IMG/VR virus record: IMGVR_UViG_3300007722_000045
Span: 1-38,662 of that record
Reading direction: 5' to 3' (one strand)
Length of the DNA: 38,662 nucleotides
Origin: a virus
How positions within the stretch are numbered: position 1 is the stretch's first letter; every line of letters starts with the position of its first letter. The notes under the pieces are model-generated. The model had not been told where the DNA came from. It saw nothing but the letters and a program-made list of their open reading frames with translations, and searched no databases. The position numbers were made by a program, and so were the translations under genes. Shown here in pieces: positions 13,745-23,645 of this stretch.

Positions 13745-16700
13745 ATGACAAAACAACAAACAGGCATTACAGAGCGTAAGCAAGACTTGACTGGCGACGG
13801 AGGTGAAGCCATTGCTGCACTACTTAATAAATCGTCAAGTAATGCACTCTCTGATAATCCTACAGCAAATAATTCAGAACCTAATATTTTAAACAACTAC
13901 CGGTCAGTTAACTATCATTTTACATTGGCTGCGCTAACACCAAATAATATTCGAGACCCTAAAAGTTATAGAGACAGTACATTAAAATATATTATTATTT
14001 CGACTAAAGGTAAAGGCCCTAATGCAATATCTTCTAATATAGTTCCTATAAAAACTACAAAAGAAGTAACAGAACTAATATTTGATAACGGCGGCAACGA
14101 GGCAACTGAAATTAAAAAAATTATACCTGGAGAAGATGATGTAAGCGGTGTTGATATTGTTAAAGGATTTAACAAAGAAAGTCAAGGGCGATTCGAATTC
14201 TTTATTGACAATTTAGAAATAGATTCTATAGTTGCACCTAACGAACAATCAGGCACATCGTTATCTACTTCTGTAAGATTTGATGTATTTGAACAATTTA
14301 GTGTAAATGGATTTATAGAAGCACTACATACTACGGCATTAGCCGCAGGATGGACAGGATATCTCAATGCTTCGTTTTTATTAAAAATTGAATTTATTGG
14401 TTATCCTGACAATGTTGATTTACCTACTCCAAAACTAATAAATGCTACTAAGTATATACCTATTAAGTTTACTGGTGCGGAAATGAATGTAACTGAGCAG
14501 GGAACAACATACAATTGCAAAGCCATTCCTTTTAACGAAGCCGGTTACGGCAATCCTAATGAAATTTATACCGACATATCTTTTACAGGTAATACAGTAA
14601 AACAAGTTTTAGACAATTTATTTTCGATTGTTAACAAACATTTAGAAGAACGTGAAAAGAAAGAAAAAAATTCTGATAATACTAAAACTATAAGAGACAT
14701 TTATGAAATTTATTTTCCTAATATGCCTGAACTCGGAAAAGATATCAAAATTGTAAAAAACAGTGACGGTAATTTGATAGCAGGTAAATCTATCAACAAT
14801 AATTTAAGAGAAAATTCTTTATATAAATTTCCTGAAAAAGTTTCTACAGTAACAGGCGGCAGAGGAACTACTCAATCAGAACAATTTAGATTAAATCCGC
14901 AAGTAAGCAGAATTCAATTTGCAAAAGACAGTCACATAACTGATATTATTACTGCGGTTATTCGTGATAGCCATTATTTAAAAGAAATATTGGCTGACGT
15001 AAATGCTGCAAAAGATGCACACGGCATGATTGATTATTTTCAAATAATAATCAATACACTACCTTTAGGAATCGACACTACTACGAACATTCACAAACAC
15101 ATATATCAATTCTTAGTAGTTCCTTACAAGGTTCATTATACTAAATTGCCAGGTTATCAGTCTAAAAAATTTCCTGCAAAAGAATTATTACCGTTTGTTA
15201 AAAGAACTTACAATTATATATACACTGGCAATAATATAGATGTTCTTAATTTTAAATTAAATTTTAATAATTTATTCTTTCAAGCATCAAATCCTAAAAT
15301 GGCCAATACTGATAAATTGGAAAAGCAAGATGCCGCCGCCTCTTCTGATAATGTACAAGTTAAGCAACCGAACGGTCTTTCAAAAGATGCTCCTGAATCT
15401 AAATTTGATACAGCGGGACTTGTTGCTAACGGAGACTCTAGCAGTTTCAAAGGAAGAGCAGGCGCTCCGAAAACAGATCCGTACTTTCAATTGGCATATA
15501 ATGCACACCAAGCAATTTTAGAAAGTGTTAATTTATTAACGGCTGAAATAGATCTAGTAGGCGATCCGTATTATCTTTCAACGTCGGGAATTGGAAATTA
15601 TTTTGCAAGATTTAAACAACTAGGTCTTACAGTTGACGGAGAAGCAACCCCTCAATTTGGACCAGTATTGTGTAGAATCAATTTTAGAAATCCAGTAGAT
15701 ATTGACAGCGTTACTGGACAATATAAATTTTCTGAATTAGTTCCGTTCAGCGGAGTTTATCAAGTCATCAAAGTTAAACACATGTTTACTAATGGTATAT
15801 TTAAACAACGACTTAACTTGATAAGATTTCCAGGTCAAGTTGATGATGAAATAGGCAAGAAACCGCTACCTATTAAGTATGACATAGAATCAAAACCTGG
15901 CGAGCAATCAAGAAAAGACAGTGCTCCTGCTGAAGTACCACAACAAGGTGTCAAAGAAAACAACATTGAACTTGACAAAATGATCAGTAGAGGAGTTCCT
16001 AGTCCTGCAGGAATTACTGGACCTGAATCTTCTAAACTAAATCAAATAGCAAAGGCAGCATTTGGTGTAAGTGCGGTGTTAGCCGGCTCCGATTTGCTTA
16101 AAGGCGGCCTGAAATTAGATGTAGGGTCAATAGCAGGATTAGTACTTGCAGGCACAGGTGCAGCATCATTGTTAAATCAAGCAACTTCGGTTGCAAGTTC
16201 CTTACTCCCTAGCAATGCATCTTCTTTATTGAATACTGATGTAACTAAATCTCTTTCAGAAACCGCCGGAGCAATCAAAACCGGTGCTGCAAACTTGGCT
16301 GCAGGAGTTAGTATTTCTGGACAAGAATTTTTAAAAACTGCAAATGGATCTTCTATTATAGATGGCTCTGGAAATCCAATTCTAACTGGTGCAGCATTTC
16401 TTGATCCTGCTGGCGCACTGAGTGGTATTAAAGATAAAATAGGAAATATTACTGCACCTACAATCCCGGGACTAAGCGGCAGTGGCGGCAGTCTAACTGC
16501 TGCTCAAAAGAATGCTGTACTTGCAGATGCAAAAACAAAAGGAATTCCGGCAGATCAAGCATTACGAAATGCCAGTATGTTTGGAGTTAATCTTCCTGGA
16601 TTTCAATCCAATGGCGGCTCGATCGCTGCTAAATTAGGTCTCGATACATCTGCGTTATCTAAACTTACTGGTGTTGATAGTAAGTTAGTAGACCAAATAA

Positions 16701-17479
16701 AACAAGCCGCAGAAGAAATACCTAAAAATACTGATCTTAACAAGGCTAAAGATCAAGGTATTATTATGGGAAGTTTGGGAGTAGACTCTTTTAAAAACTT
16801 ACCATCAATTCCTCCTTTTCTTCACGCTCCTCTTGCAGCATTGCCTAATAGAAGCGTAGCATCTACCCTGTCTGCTGAACAGCGTACCGCAGTTATTGCT
16901 GATGCAAAAACCAAAGGTATCCCTGTAGATCAAGCACTGCGTAATGCCAGTATGTTTGGCGTTAATTTAAAAGTACTTTCACCTGAAGCACAGGCAATTG
17001 CAATTAGTAACAATCCCCAAGCCGCTGCCGGAAATGCATCTGCATTGGCCGCCTTAGGTATCTCTGGTGCAGATATTGCTTCTGGAAAATTTGATACAAT
17101 ATCTAAACAACTAGAACAACTTAACCCCGGAATACCGAATGTAACTGATATAGTTGCAGGAATGAAAACATCATTGTTATCTATTGGTAGTAAGTTGCCT
17201 AACATAGGCGGCTCAATAGAGGGACTTGCAGGAAATATACAATCTGCATTAGGTAATCCTGGAACGAACTTATCTTTATCAGACATGGGCAAAAGTGCAG
17301 TTGCACAATTTGGAAGTTTATCCAGCAGTGTCGGTTCGCCTTTAAATAAACTCATGAATACCGCAGTTAACAGTTTAAACGATCCTAATGCACCTCCTTA
17401 CACAGGCACTGATCCTATTGTAAGAGCAAGGTTAGGATTACCATCTGTTGTAGATAATCAAGGTAACGCAATAACATAA
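13745..17479 (+). CDS. Large baseplate hub-like structural protein with a repeat-rich C-terminus
   Basis: This 1244-aa protein lies between gp53 and gp5. Residues about 40-720 look like a folded hub domain set: FTLAALTPNNIRDPKSY near the start, FDVFEQFSVNGFIEAL, FLLKIEFIGYPDNVDLP, and RTYNYIYTGNNIDVLNFKL, a motif seen in gp27/VgrG-type hub proteins. From about residue 740 it becomes Ala/Gly/Ser/Leu-rich with helical repeats. A 34-residue unit at 917-950 recurs at 1042-1075 with 28 identities (shared core ADAKTKGIP and QALRNASMFGVNL). A role as gp27-like hub partner of gp5 is inferred from order. T4 gp27 is only 391 aa, so the C-terminal 500 residues are an addition of unknown job. Confidence 0.65.
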   Translation: MTKQQTGITERKQDLTGDGGEAIAALLNKSSSNALSDNPTANNSEPNILNNYRSVNYHFTLAALTPNNIRDPKSYRDSTLKYIIISTKGKGPNAISSNIVPIKTTKEVTELIFDNGGNEATEIKKIIPGEDDVSGVDIVKGFNKESQGRFEFFIDNLEIDSIVAPNEQSGTSLSTSVRFDVFEQFSVNGFIEALHTTALAAGWTGYLNASFLLKIEFIGYPDNVDLPTPKLINATKYIPIKFTGAEMNVTEQGTTYNCKAIPFNEAGYGNPNEIYTDISFTGNTVKQVLDNLFSIVNKHLEEREKKEKNSDNTKTIRDIYEIYFPNMPELGKDIKIVKNSDGNLIAGKSINNNLRENSLYKFPEKVSTVTGGRGTTQSEQFRLNPQVSRIQFAKDSHITDIITAVIRDSHYLKEILADVNAAKDAHGMIDYFQIIINTLPLGIDTTTNIHKHIYQFLVVPYKVHYTKLPGYQSKKFPAKELLPFVKRTYNYIYTGNNIDVLNFKLNFNNLFFQASNPKMANTDKLEKQDAAASSDNVQVKQPNGLSKDAPESKFDTAGLVANGDSSSFKGRAGAPKTDPYFQLAYNAHQAILESVNLLTAEIDLVGDPYYLSTSGIGNYFARFKQLGLTVDGEATPQFGPVLCRINFRNPVDIDSVTGQYKFSELVPFSGVYQVIKVKHMFTNGIFKQRLNLIRFPGQVDDEIGKKPLPIKYDIESKPGEQSRKDSAPAEVPQQGVKENNIELDKMISRGVPSPAGITGPESSKLNQIAKAAFGVSAVLAGSDLLKGGLKLDVGSIAGLVLAGTGAASLLNQATSVASSLLPSNASSLLNTDVTKSLSETAGAIKTGAANLAAGVSISGQEFLKTANGSSIIDGSGNPILTGAAFLDPAGALSGIKDKIGNITAPTIPGLSGSGGSLTAAQKNAVLADAKTKGIPADQALRNASMFGVNLPGFQSNGGSIAAKLGLDTSALSKLTGVDSKLVDQIKQAAEEIPKNTDLNKAKDQGIIMGSLGVDSFKNLPSIPPFLHAPLAALPNRSVASTLSAEQRTAVIADAKTKGIPVDQALRNASMFGVNLKVLSPEAQAIAISNNPQAAAGNASALAALGISGADIASGKFDTISKQLEQLNPGIPNVTDIVAGMKTSLLSIGSKLPNIGGSIEGLAGNIQSALGNPGTNLSLSDMGKSAVAQFGSLSSSVGSPLNKLMNTAVNSLNDPNAPPYTGTDPIVRARLGLPSVVDNQGNAIT

Positions 17480-17480
17480 T

Positions 17481-19739
17481 ATGCCAATAACTTCCCGTTC
17501 TCATTCAAAATTACCTAGTCCCGGACCGTGGCTTGGTATTGTAACTAGTCACCAAGACCCTACCTATATGGGCGGATTAGAAGTTGTTCTAGTTAAACCT
17601 AGAACAGGTGAACTAAATGTTCAAAGCGAAACTTTTATTGTTCAATATCTAAGTCCGTTCTATGGATCTACATCAATTAGATTTGAAGGTAATGATTCTT
17701 CTAATTGGCAAGACGTACAAAAAAGTTATGGATTCTGGGCAGTTCCTCCGGATATTGGTTCTACTGTTATGTGTATTTTTATTGAAGGTGATCCTAATCA
17801 AGGCTATTGGTTTGGGTGTGTAGCCGATAGATTTCAAAATCATATGGTTCCGGGAATTGCTGCTAGTAAAAATGTTGCAATTACAGCGGCGCAAGAAAGA
17901 AAGTACGGCACTAGAAATCTTCCAGTTGCAGAATTTTTAAAAGGAACTAGAAGTACTTCAATAGGAAAGCCTGATACATTTACAAAACCTATTCATCCTT
18001 TTGCCGATAGACTGTTAGCACAAGGCCTTCTTACTGATTCAGTGAGAGGAGTTACTTCTAGTAGTGCAAGGCGAGAAGTTCCTAGTCAAGTGTTTGGCAT
18101 TTCGACGCCAGGCCCATTAGATCCTAACGGTAAAAAAGGTTCTGTAGGTTACCAATCTAGTTCTCCTCAACCAGTTAGCAGATTGGGTGGTAGTACATTT
18201 GTTATGGATGATGGAGATGCTGATGGCCAAAATGAACTTGTGAGAATTCGAACTCGGACAGGCCATCAGATATTAATGCATAATACTCATGATTTAATTT
18301 ATATTGCTAATGCATCTGGTTCAGCATGGATTGAATTAACTGGACAAGGAAAAATTGATATATATGCAAAAGATTCCGTCAGTGTGCATACAGAAGCAGA
18401 TTTTAATTTTAAAGCAGATAGAGATATTAATATTGAAGCAGGCAGAAATCTTAATATTTCAGTAGGTGAAAATTTTCAAGCAGATGTAGGCGGTAATTAT
18501 ACACTCATTGTAGATAACAACGGTAAAATAAACTTTTCAGGCAATCTTGATGAAACTATTGTAAAAAATAATACTGTTTCTGTGGGTAAAGATCTCAATG
18601 TGGGCGCAAACGGTTCAATACTTCAAACTGCCGGAAATAAGATGCATCTATATTCAGCATCAGATATGTTCCAGCAATCGTCTTCAAATATTAATATTAA
18701 AGCCGGCGAACAAATGTTCCAACAATCGACTGGTATTTTTAATGTTAAATCTGGAAGTACTTACACAGAAACTGCTCATGTAATTCACATGAACAGTAGT
18801 GATCAGATAGCCGCAGAAGCAACTAAATCAACAGTATCTTCAATTGCTGAAATTCCAACAGCATTACCAAAATATAATCTTCCTAACAGAAGTAAAGATG
18901 AAGGATGGGATGACGGCAAGTTCTATAAAGCAGATGATATTTCGTCTATTATGAAACGAGTCCCGACACATGAGCCGTGGGACCATCACGAATCGATTAA
19001 TCAAAGTCAATTTAATTCTGTCAATACCGATAGCACTACTGATGTTCCTACTAAATCACAAGCACAATCTAGTTATAGTGCAGCATCATCTAGTCCTGCA
19101 ACTAAAGAAAATCCTCCTACAAATTACAATAGGGCAGACATGCCTAAAAATTGGGCAGACGATCATGCATTTGTTAAAAAAGCTATTGAAGTTGCTAAAG
19201 AATTAAATTGTTCATTTATAGATTTATTAGCCTGTATGGCGTTCGAAACAGGTAGAACATTAAGTCCGTCTATAAGAAATAGTATAGGAGCAACTGGACT
19301 AATTCAGTTTATTCCTTCTACTGCCAGGGGTCTTGGCACTACCACTGATGCATTGGCAGTAATGACACGAGTAGAACAAATGGACTGGGTATTAAAATAT
19401 TTTAAAGCAGGTCCTGTGCGTAAAATTGCTGCTCCTACGCTTGAAGATCTATATATGCAGATTTTATGGCCACGAGCAGTTGGTAAACCTTTAGACTATG
19501 TGTTATTCAGTAGTCCTTCTACTGCTTACAGACAAAATAAAGGACTAGATGCTAATAATGATGGAAACATTACTAAAGCAGAAGCTGCTGCCAAAGTTAG
19601 AAATCAACTAACTTATATTAGAACACAGATGTTAAAAATTCCAGAAGATGCTCAAGTATGGACTGATGGTAACGGCAATCCTGTACTTGATAGCAACGGT
19701 AATCCTATTAGAACTGGCTACTATCCGCCCAAAAATTAA
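17481..19739 (+). CDS. gp5: Baseplate central spike gp5-like protein with C-terminal lytic transglycosylase
   Basis: This 752-aa protein forms the membrane-piercing spike. Residues about 10-140 are an OB-fold (SYGFWAVPPDIGSTVMCIFI, EGDPNQGYWFGCVADRF). Residues about 255-440 are short valine/asparagine-rich repeats of the gp5/VgrG beta-helix (for example INIEAGRNLNISVGENF). Residues about 555-740 are a transglycosylase of the SLT/GH23 type: catalytic Glu about 589 in MAFETGRT, then GATGLIQFIPSTARGLGTT. A canonical EF-hand-type loop, DANNDGNITKAE, lies at 690-701. T4 gp5 (575 aa) instead has a T4-lysozyme domain between OB-fold and helix, so the enzyme has been both replaced and moved. It probably cuts peptidoglycan during entry. 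Confidence 0.9.
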   Translation: MPITSRSHSKLPSPGPWLGIVTSHQDPTYMGGLEVVLVKPRTGELNVQSETFIVQYLSPFYGSTSIRFEGNDSSNWQDVQKSYGFWAVPPDIGSTVMCIFIEGDPNQGYWFGCVADRFQNHMVPGIAASKNVAITAAQERKYGTRNLPVAEFLKGTRSTSIGKPDTFTKPIHPFADRLLAQGLLTDSVRGVTSSSARREVPSQVFGISTPGPLDPNGKKGSVGYQSSSPQPVSRLGGSTFVMDDGDADGQNELVRIRTRTGHQILMHNTHDLIYIANASGSAWIELTGQGKIDIYAKDSVSVHTEADFNFKADRDINIEAGRNLNISVGENFQADVGGNYTLIVDNNGKINFSGNLDETIVKNNTVSVGKDLNVGANGSILQTAGNKMHLYSASDMFQQSSSNINIKAGEQMFQQSTGIFNVKSGSTYTETAHVIHMNSSDQIAAEATKSTVSSIAEIPTALPKYNLPNRSKDEGWDDGKFYKADDISSIMKRVPTHEPWDHHESINQSQFNSVNTDSTTDVPTKSQAQSSYSAASSSPATKENPPTNYNRADMPKNWADDHAFVKKAIEVAKELNCSFIDLLACMAFETGRTLSPSIRNSIGATGLIQFIPSTARGLGTTTDALAVMTRVEQMDWVLKYFKAGPVRKIAAPTLEDLYMQILWPRAVGKPLDYVLFSSPSTAYRQNKGLDANNDGNITKAEAAAKVRNQLTYIRTQMLKIPEDAQVWTDGNGNPVLDSNGNPIRTGYYPPKN

Positions 19740-19742
19740 TAA

Positions 19743-19750
19743 AATAAATA
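19743..19750 (+). promoter_or_regulatory. Late-like AATAAATA before gp25
   Basis: AATAAATA (7 of 8 matches) lies in the 18-base gap between gp5 and gp25, only 7 bases before the ATG. The RNA would be nearly leaderless, so this may be a chance match in AT-rich sequence. Confidence 0.2.
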
Positions 19751-19757
19751 ATAAACT

Positions 19758-20192
19758 ATGGCATATAAGAACTTGGTTATTACTCCTCCTAACGTTAAAA
19801 ACGTATCTAAAACTAAAATTAGTCAGTTTTATAAAGGATTTAGCACGATAGATGAGTCTACGACCAATGTCAAACTATATGATTTTGAATTAATAAAACA
19901 AGATATATTAAACGAATTCAACACCCGCAAAGGTGAACGATTAATGTATCCTAACTTTGGTTCTATCATATGGGATTTAATTTTTGAACCTTTAACTCCG
20001 ACTGTTAGACAGTTTATTGCCGAGGATGTTGACAGAATAGTCAATTCAGATCCTAGAGTAATTCCTACATTTATTAACATTGTAGAACAAGACTTTGGAT
20101 TCTTAATAGAACTAACACTGACATACTCGGGATCGGATGTTAGCGAGAATATGCTCCTGAAATTTGACAAAAATGCTGGCCTTGCAGTGTAA
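19758..20192 (+). CDS. gp25: Baseplate wedge protein gp25
   Basis: This 144-aa protein (T4 gp25 is 132 aa) belongs to the gp25/GpW lysozyme-like wedge family that links the wedge to the sheath and to gp6. Its hallmark is NTRKGERLMYPNFGSIIWDL at about residues 54-73, followed by the FEPLTPTVRQFIAEDVDRIV helix. The first 30 residues form a basic arm (VKNVSKTKISQFYKGF) typical of marine phage versions. It lies 18 bases after gp5 and 54 bases before gp6, the order seen in many contractile-tail systems (spike, gp25, gp6). Confidence 0.95.
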   Translation: MAYKNLVITPPNVKNVSKTKISQFYKGFSTIDESTTNVKLYDFELIKQDILNEFNTRKGERLMYPNFGSIIWDLIFEPLTPTVRQFIAEDVDRIVNSDPRVIPTFINIVEQDFGFLIELTLTYSGSDVSENMLLKFDKNAGLAV

Positions 20193-20199
20193 TAACTAC

Positions 20200-20234
20200 C
20201 CAGTTTATTTTTGCTATAAATACACCATAACTGG
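20200..20234 (+). promoter_or_regulatory. Perfect late promoter for gp6, framed by an inverted repeat
   Basis: TATAAATA at 20215-20222 matches the late consensus exactly, 24 bases before the gp6 ATG at 20247. The inverted repeat CCAGTT (20200-20205) / AACTGG (20229-20234) encloses the box. The RNA start is expected near 20228. Confidence 0.7.
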
Positions 20235-20246
20235 ATTGTTTTACCT

Positions 20247-23200
20247 ATGATACCGGCAACGAACTCAAAATTATTAGTAACAGAAGATTGGAAAAAAGTA
20301 TACCAATCTTATAAAAATGCGGACTTTAAGTCATACGACTTTGAAACTGTTCGTAGAACAATGATTGCGTACTTAAGAGAAAAATATCCTGAAGATTTTA
20401 ATGATTATATTGAATCTAGCGAATATATTGCTCTTATTGATCTTATCGCATACTTAGGGCAAAATTTAAGTTTTCGTGTTGATTTAAATGCTCGTGAAAA
20501 CTTTTTAGAAACTGCTGATCGTAGAGACAGTGTGCTAAGACTTGCGCAGTTAATTAATTACAATGCTTCTAGAAATAACCCTGCTAATGGTTTATTAAAG
20601 TTAACTGCAATTAGTACTACTGACGATGTGTTTGATGCTAACGGTAGCAACTTAGCAAATACTATTATTGGTTGGAACGACACTAGTAATTTAAATTGGT
20701 ATCAGCAATTCGTATCTATATTAAATTCTGCAATGCCAGCAAGCGTAGTTTTTGGAAAACCTTACGATAAAAAACCTATTGCCGGTGTACCTACAGAGCA
20801 ATACAAAATTAATTCCGCTAACACTGATGTTCCTATATATTCTTTTACAAAGGTCATTGGCGGCGTTAACATGCCGTTTGAAATTACTAGTTGTGAATTC
20901 AGCAGTAGTAATGTAATTAACGAATCAACGCCTGCTCCCGGCAGTCCATTTAACTTTATCTTTAAAAATGATGCCAAAGGAAGTGCAAGTCCTAATACTG
21001 GATTTTTTGTGCATTTCCGACAAGGTGCCTTAAATGTTACTAATTTTTCTTTAGATAATCCTGTACCTAATGAAATTGTAGGAATTAATGCAAGCGATAT
21101 CAATGACGCCGATGTTTGGTTATGGCAACTTGATGCTAACGGTAATTATGTCACTGAATGGACTAAAGTTAACTCTTTAACAGGTAACAATATTATCTAT
21201 AACAGTACTAGTATTGACAAAAGAAATATCTATACGGTAACTACTAGAGAAAACGATCAAATTGATTTAAATTTTGCAGACGGCACATTTGGTAATTTAC
21301 CTAAAGGCCAGTTCTCTTTATTTTATAGACAAAGTAACGGATTAAAGTACTACATTAAACCAGAGCAAGTTAACGGTGTCCAAATTGAAGTTCCTTACTT
21401 TAACAAAACAGGACAACCTCAAACTATAACAATGACATTAAGTTTGCAATACACTGTTTCAAATAGTGAAGCAAGTGAATCTAATGCAAGTATTAAACAA
21501 AAAGCCCCCCAATCATATTATACACAGAATCGTATGATTACTGCGGAAGATTATAATATTGCTCCATTAACTGCTAGTTCTGACATTATTAAAATTAAAA
21601 GTATAAACAGAATATCAAGTGGAATTTCTAAGTATTATGAATTGAGCGATGTAAGCGGAAAATACTCCAGCACTAACATTTTTGGAAGTGACGGAATTAT
21701 ATACAAAGATGCAGTAACTCAAAGTTTTAATTTTACATTTTCATCTAACAATGCAATATATTCTGCATTAAGTACTGAATTAATTCCTGCTCTGGAATCT
21801 GCAGCAATGAAGAATTTTTATTATGAAAACTGGCCTCGCCCTGCATTAACTGATCCTATAGTATCTTGGCAACAACTGACAAAAAGTACTAATCAAACTA
21901 CTGGATATTTTAAATCATCTATAGATAATGTTCCTTTACAAACTGGCATATTTTCTGGAAATAATCTTCAATATGCAGCAGCAGGTAGTCTTATTAAATT
22001 TGTTGCTCCTGCCGGTCAGTATTTTTTACCTACAGGAAAATTAACTTCTACTCAAGACAATACTACTAAAGATATTTTATGGGTTAAAGTTGCAACTGTT
22101 ATTGGTGACGGTGCATACGGCGGCCTAGGCGCATTGCCTAACGGAACTGGTCCTGTAATTTTAACTCAGCATGTACCATCTAGTGCAATTGCAGAAGCAA
22201 TTATACCTTCTTTTGATACTATATTAAGTTTTAATTTACAAGCAGACATTGTAGGGTTGTGTAATTCCAAAAGAAATTTTGGTCTTTCCTTTGCACAAGA
22301 TACTCGTACTTGGTATATTATAAACGACACTGATCTTGATCTTACTAGTCCTTTTAAATTAACTTACCAAAAAGATGCAACTAATACTAACTTAGATTCT
22401 AGTTGGTTATTTGCCTTTGTATGGAACGGTATTGGGTATACAGTCCGATATAGATCAACTGAATATATATTTGAAAGTAAAAAAGAAACAGCGTTCTTTT
22501 TTGATAAAACTTCTAGAAATTTTGATTTTACAAAAAATACTTTAGTAAAAGATCAAGTTGAAATTCTTAAAATTAATAATAATCCGTTAGACGGAACTCC
22601 GTTAAAATTAGGACATTTATGGCAGGTAGAAGAAAATGTAATTGAACCAGATGGATATATTGAACCTAAAAAAATTAAAGTAAGTTTCTTTGATGAATTA
22701 GATGATAATCAAATTGATAATCCTGATAGTTTTGAAGACATTGTTGCTCCTGCTTCTACTAGCACACAAACTACATTTAAAGATAAATTTGTTTATTTTG
22801 TAAGATCTGACAATTATCAAACATATTCATTAATTGATAGTACTAATGTGCTTGCGTATCCTACTGAAGCAGCAGTTCCGTCTAACGCAAAATCTGTAGA
22901 CAATCTTTATTATTTTTACAATCCTGCAGAAAATATAATCAAATCGTACAATGGTACTGAGTTTGTTTTAGAACCACTTTACTTTGCCAAAGAAGGTCGA
23001 TCAAATTTAAAATTTCACTATAAGCATAACAGCGGTGAAAATAGAAGAATTGATCCAAGCAAGTCTAACATAATTGATGTATACTTATTAACTGCTAACT
23101 ATGATATCAAATACAGAAATTGGTTGTTAGAAGATAACAGTAACGAACCGTTACCTCCTACAAGTTCTTCATTAGAAGAAAACTATGCTGCTGCATTAGA

Positions 23201-23645
23201 ACCTATTAAATCTATAAGCGATCAAATTATTTACAGACCTGCAAAATATAAAGTATTGTTTGGATCTAAAGCAACTAGAAATTTACAGGCAACATTTAAA
23301 GCAGTAAGAAACAGCACTCGTCCTACTACAGACAACGATCTAAAAGCAAGAATTTTATTAGTAATCGATCAATTTTTTGCTCTAGAAAATTGGGAGTTTG
23401 GACAGACATTTAATTTTAGCGAACTATCTACATATGTTATGAACATAATGAGTCCTGATATTACAAACTTTATTATTGTACCTAGGGCGAATGTTCCATT
23501 CGGTAGTTTATATGAAATCACTTGCCAATCAGATGAGATATTAGTAAACGGAGCATCAATTGATGATATTGAAATTATTGATTCGATTACTTCTACTCAA
23601 ATTAACGCCACAACAGCACTAACTAACAGCACAGGAGTTTATTAA
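20247..23645 (+). CDS. gp6: Baseplate wedge protein gp6
   Basis: This 1132-aa protein is the wedge scaffold that dimerises into the inner baseplate ring (T4 gp6 is 660 aa). The N-terminus is characteristic: YKNADFKSYDFETVRRTMIA, then YIALIDLIAYLGQNLSFRVD and NARENFLETADRRDSVLRLA. The central conserved stretch KAPQSYYTQNRMITAEDYNI and the C-terminal ILLVIDQFFALENWEFGQTF also fit gp6/baseplate J proteins. The extra ~470 residues seem to lie mainly between these blocks, as beta-rich insertions. It has its own perfect late promoter. Its TAA stop shares a base with the next ATG (TAATG). Confidence 0.95.
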   Translation: MIPATNSKLLVTEDWKKVYQSYKNADFKSYDFETVRRTMIAYLREKYPEDFNDYIESSEYIALIDLIAYLGQNLSFRVDLNARENFLETADRRDSVLRLAQLINYNASRNNPANGLLKLTAISTTDDVFDANGSNLANTIIGWNDTSNLNWYQQFVSILNSAMPASVVFGKPYDKKPIAGVPTEQYKINSANTDVPIYSFTKVIGGVNMPFEITSCEFSSSNVINESTPAPGSPFNFIFKNDAKGSASPNTGFFVHFRQGALNVTNFSLDNPVPNEIVGINASDINDADVWLWQLDANGNYVTEWTKVNSLTGNNIIYNSTSIDKRNIYTVTTRENDQIDLNFADGTFGNLPKGQFSLFYRQSNGLKYYIKPEQVNGVQIEVPYFNKTGQPQTITMTLSLQYTVSNSEASESNASIKQKAPQSYYTQNRMITAEDYNIAPLTASSDIIKIKSINRISSGISKYYELSDVSGKYSSTNIFGSDGIIYKDAVTQSFNFTFSSNNAIYSALSTELIPALESAAMKNFYYENWPRPALTDPIVSWQQLTKSTNQTTGYFKSSIDNVPLQTGIFSGNNLQYAAAGSLIKFVAPAGQYFLPTGKLTSTQDNTTKDILWVKVATVIGDGAYGGLGALPNGTGPVILTQHVPSSAIAEAIIPSFDTILSFNLQADIVGLCNSKRNFGLSFAQDTRTWYIINDTDLDLTSPFKLTYQKDATNTNLDSSWLFAFVWNGIGYTVRYRSTEYIFESKKETAFFFDKTSRNFDFTKNTLVKDQVEILKINNNPLDGTPLKLGHLWQVEENVIEPDGYIEPKKIKVSFFDELDDNQIDNPDSFEDIVAPASTSTQTTFKDKFVYFVRSDNYQTYSLIDSTNVLAYPTEAAVPSNAKSVDNLYYFYNPAENIIKSYNGTEFVLEPLYFAKEGRSNLKFHYKHNSGENRRIDPSKSNIIDVYLLTANYDIKYRNWLLEDNSNEPLPPTSSSLEENYAAALEPIKSISDQIIYRPAKYKVLFGSKATRNLQATFKAVRNSTRPTTDNDLKARILLVIDQFFALENWEFGQTFNFSELSTYVMNIMSPDITNFIIVPRANVPFGSLYEITCQSDEILVNGASIDDIEIIDSITSTQINATTALTNSTGVY

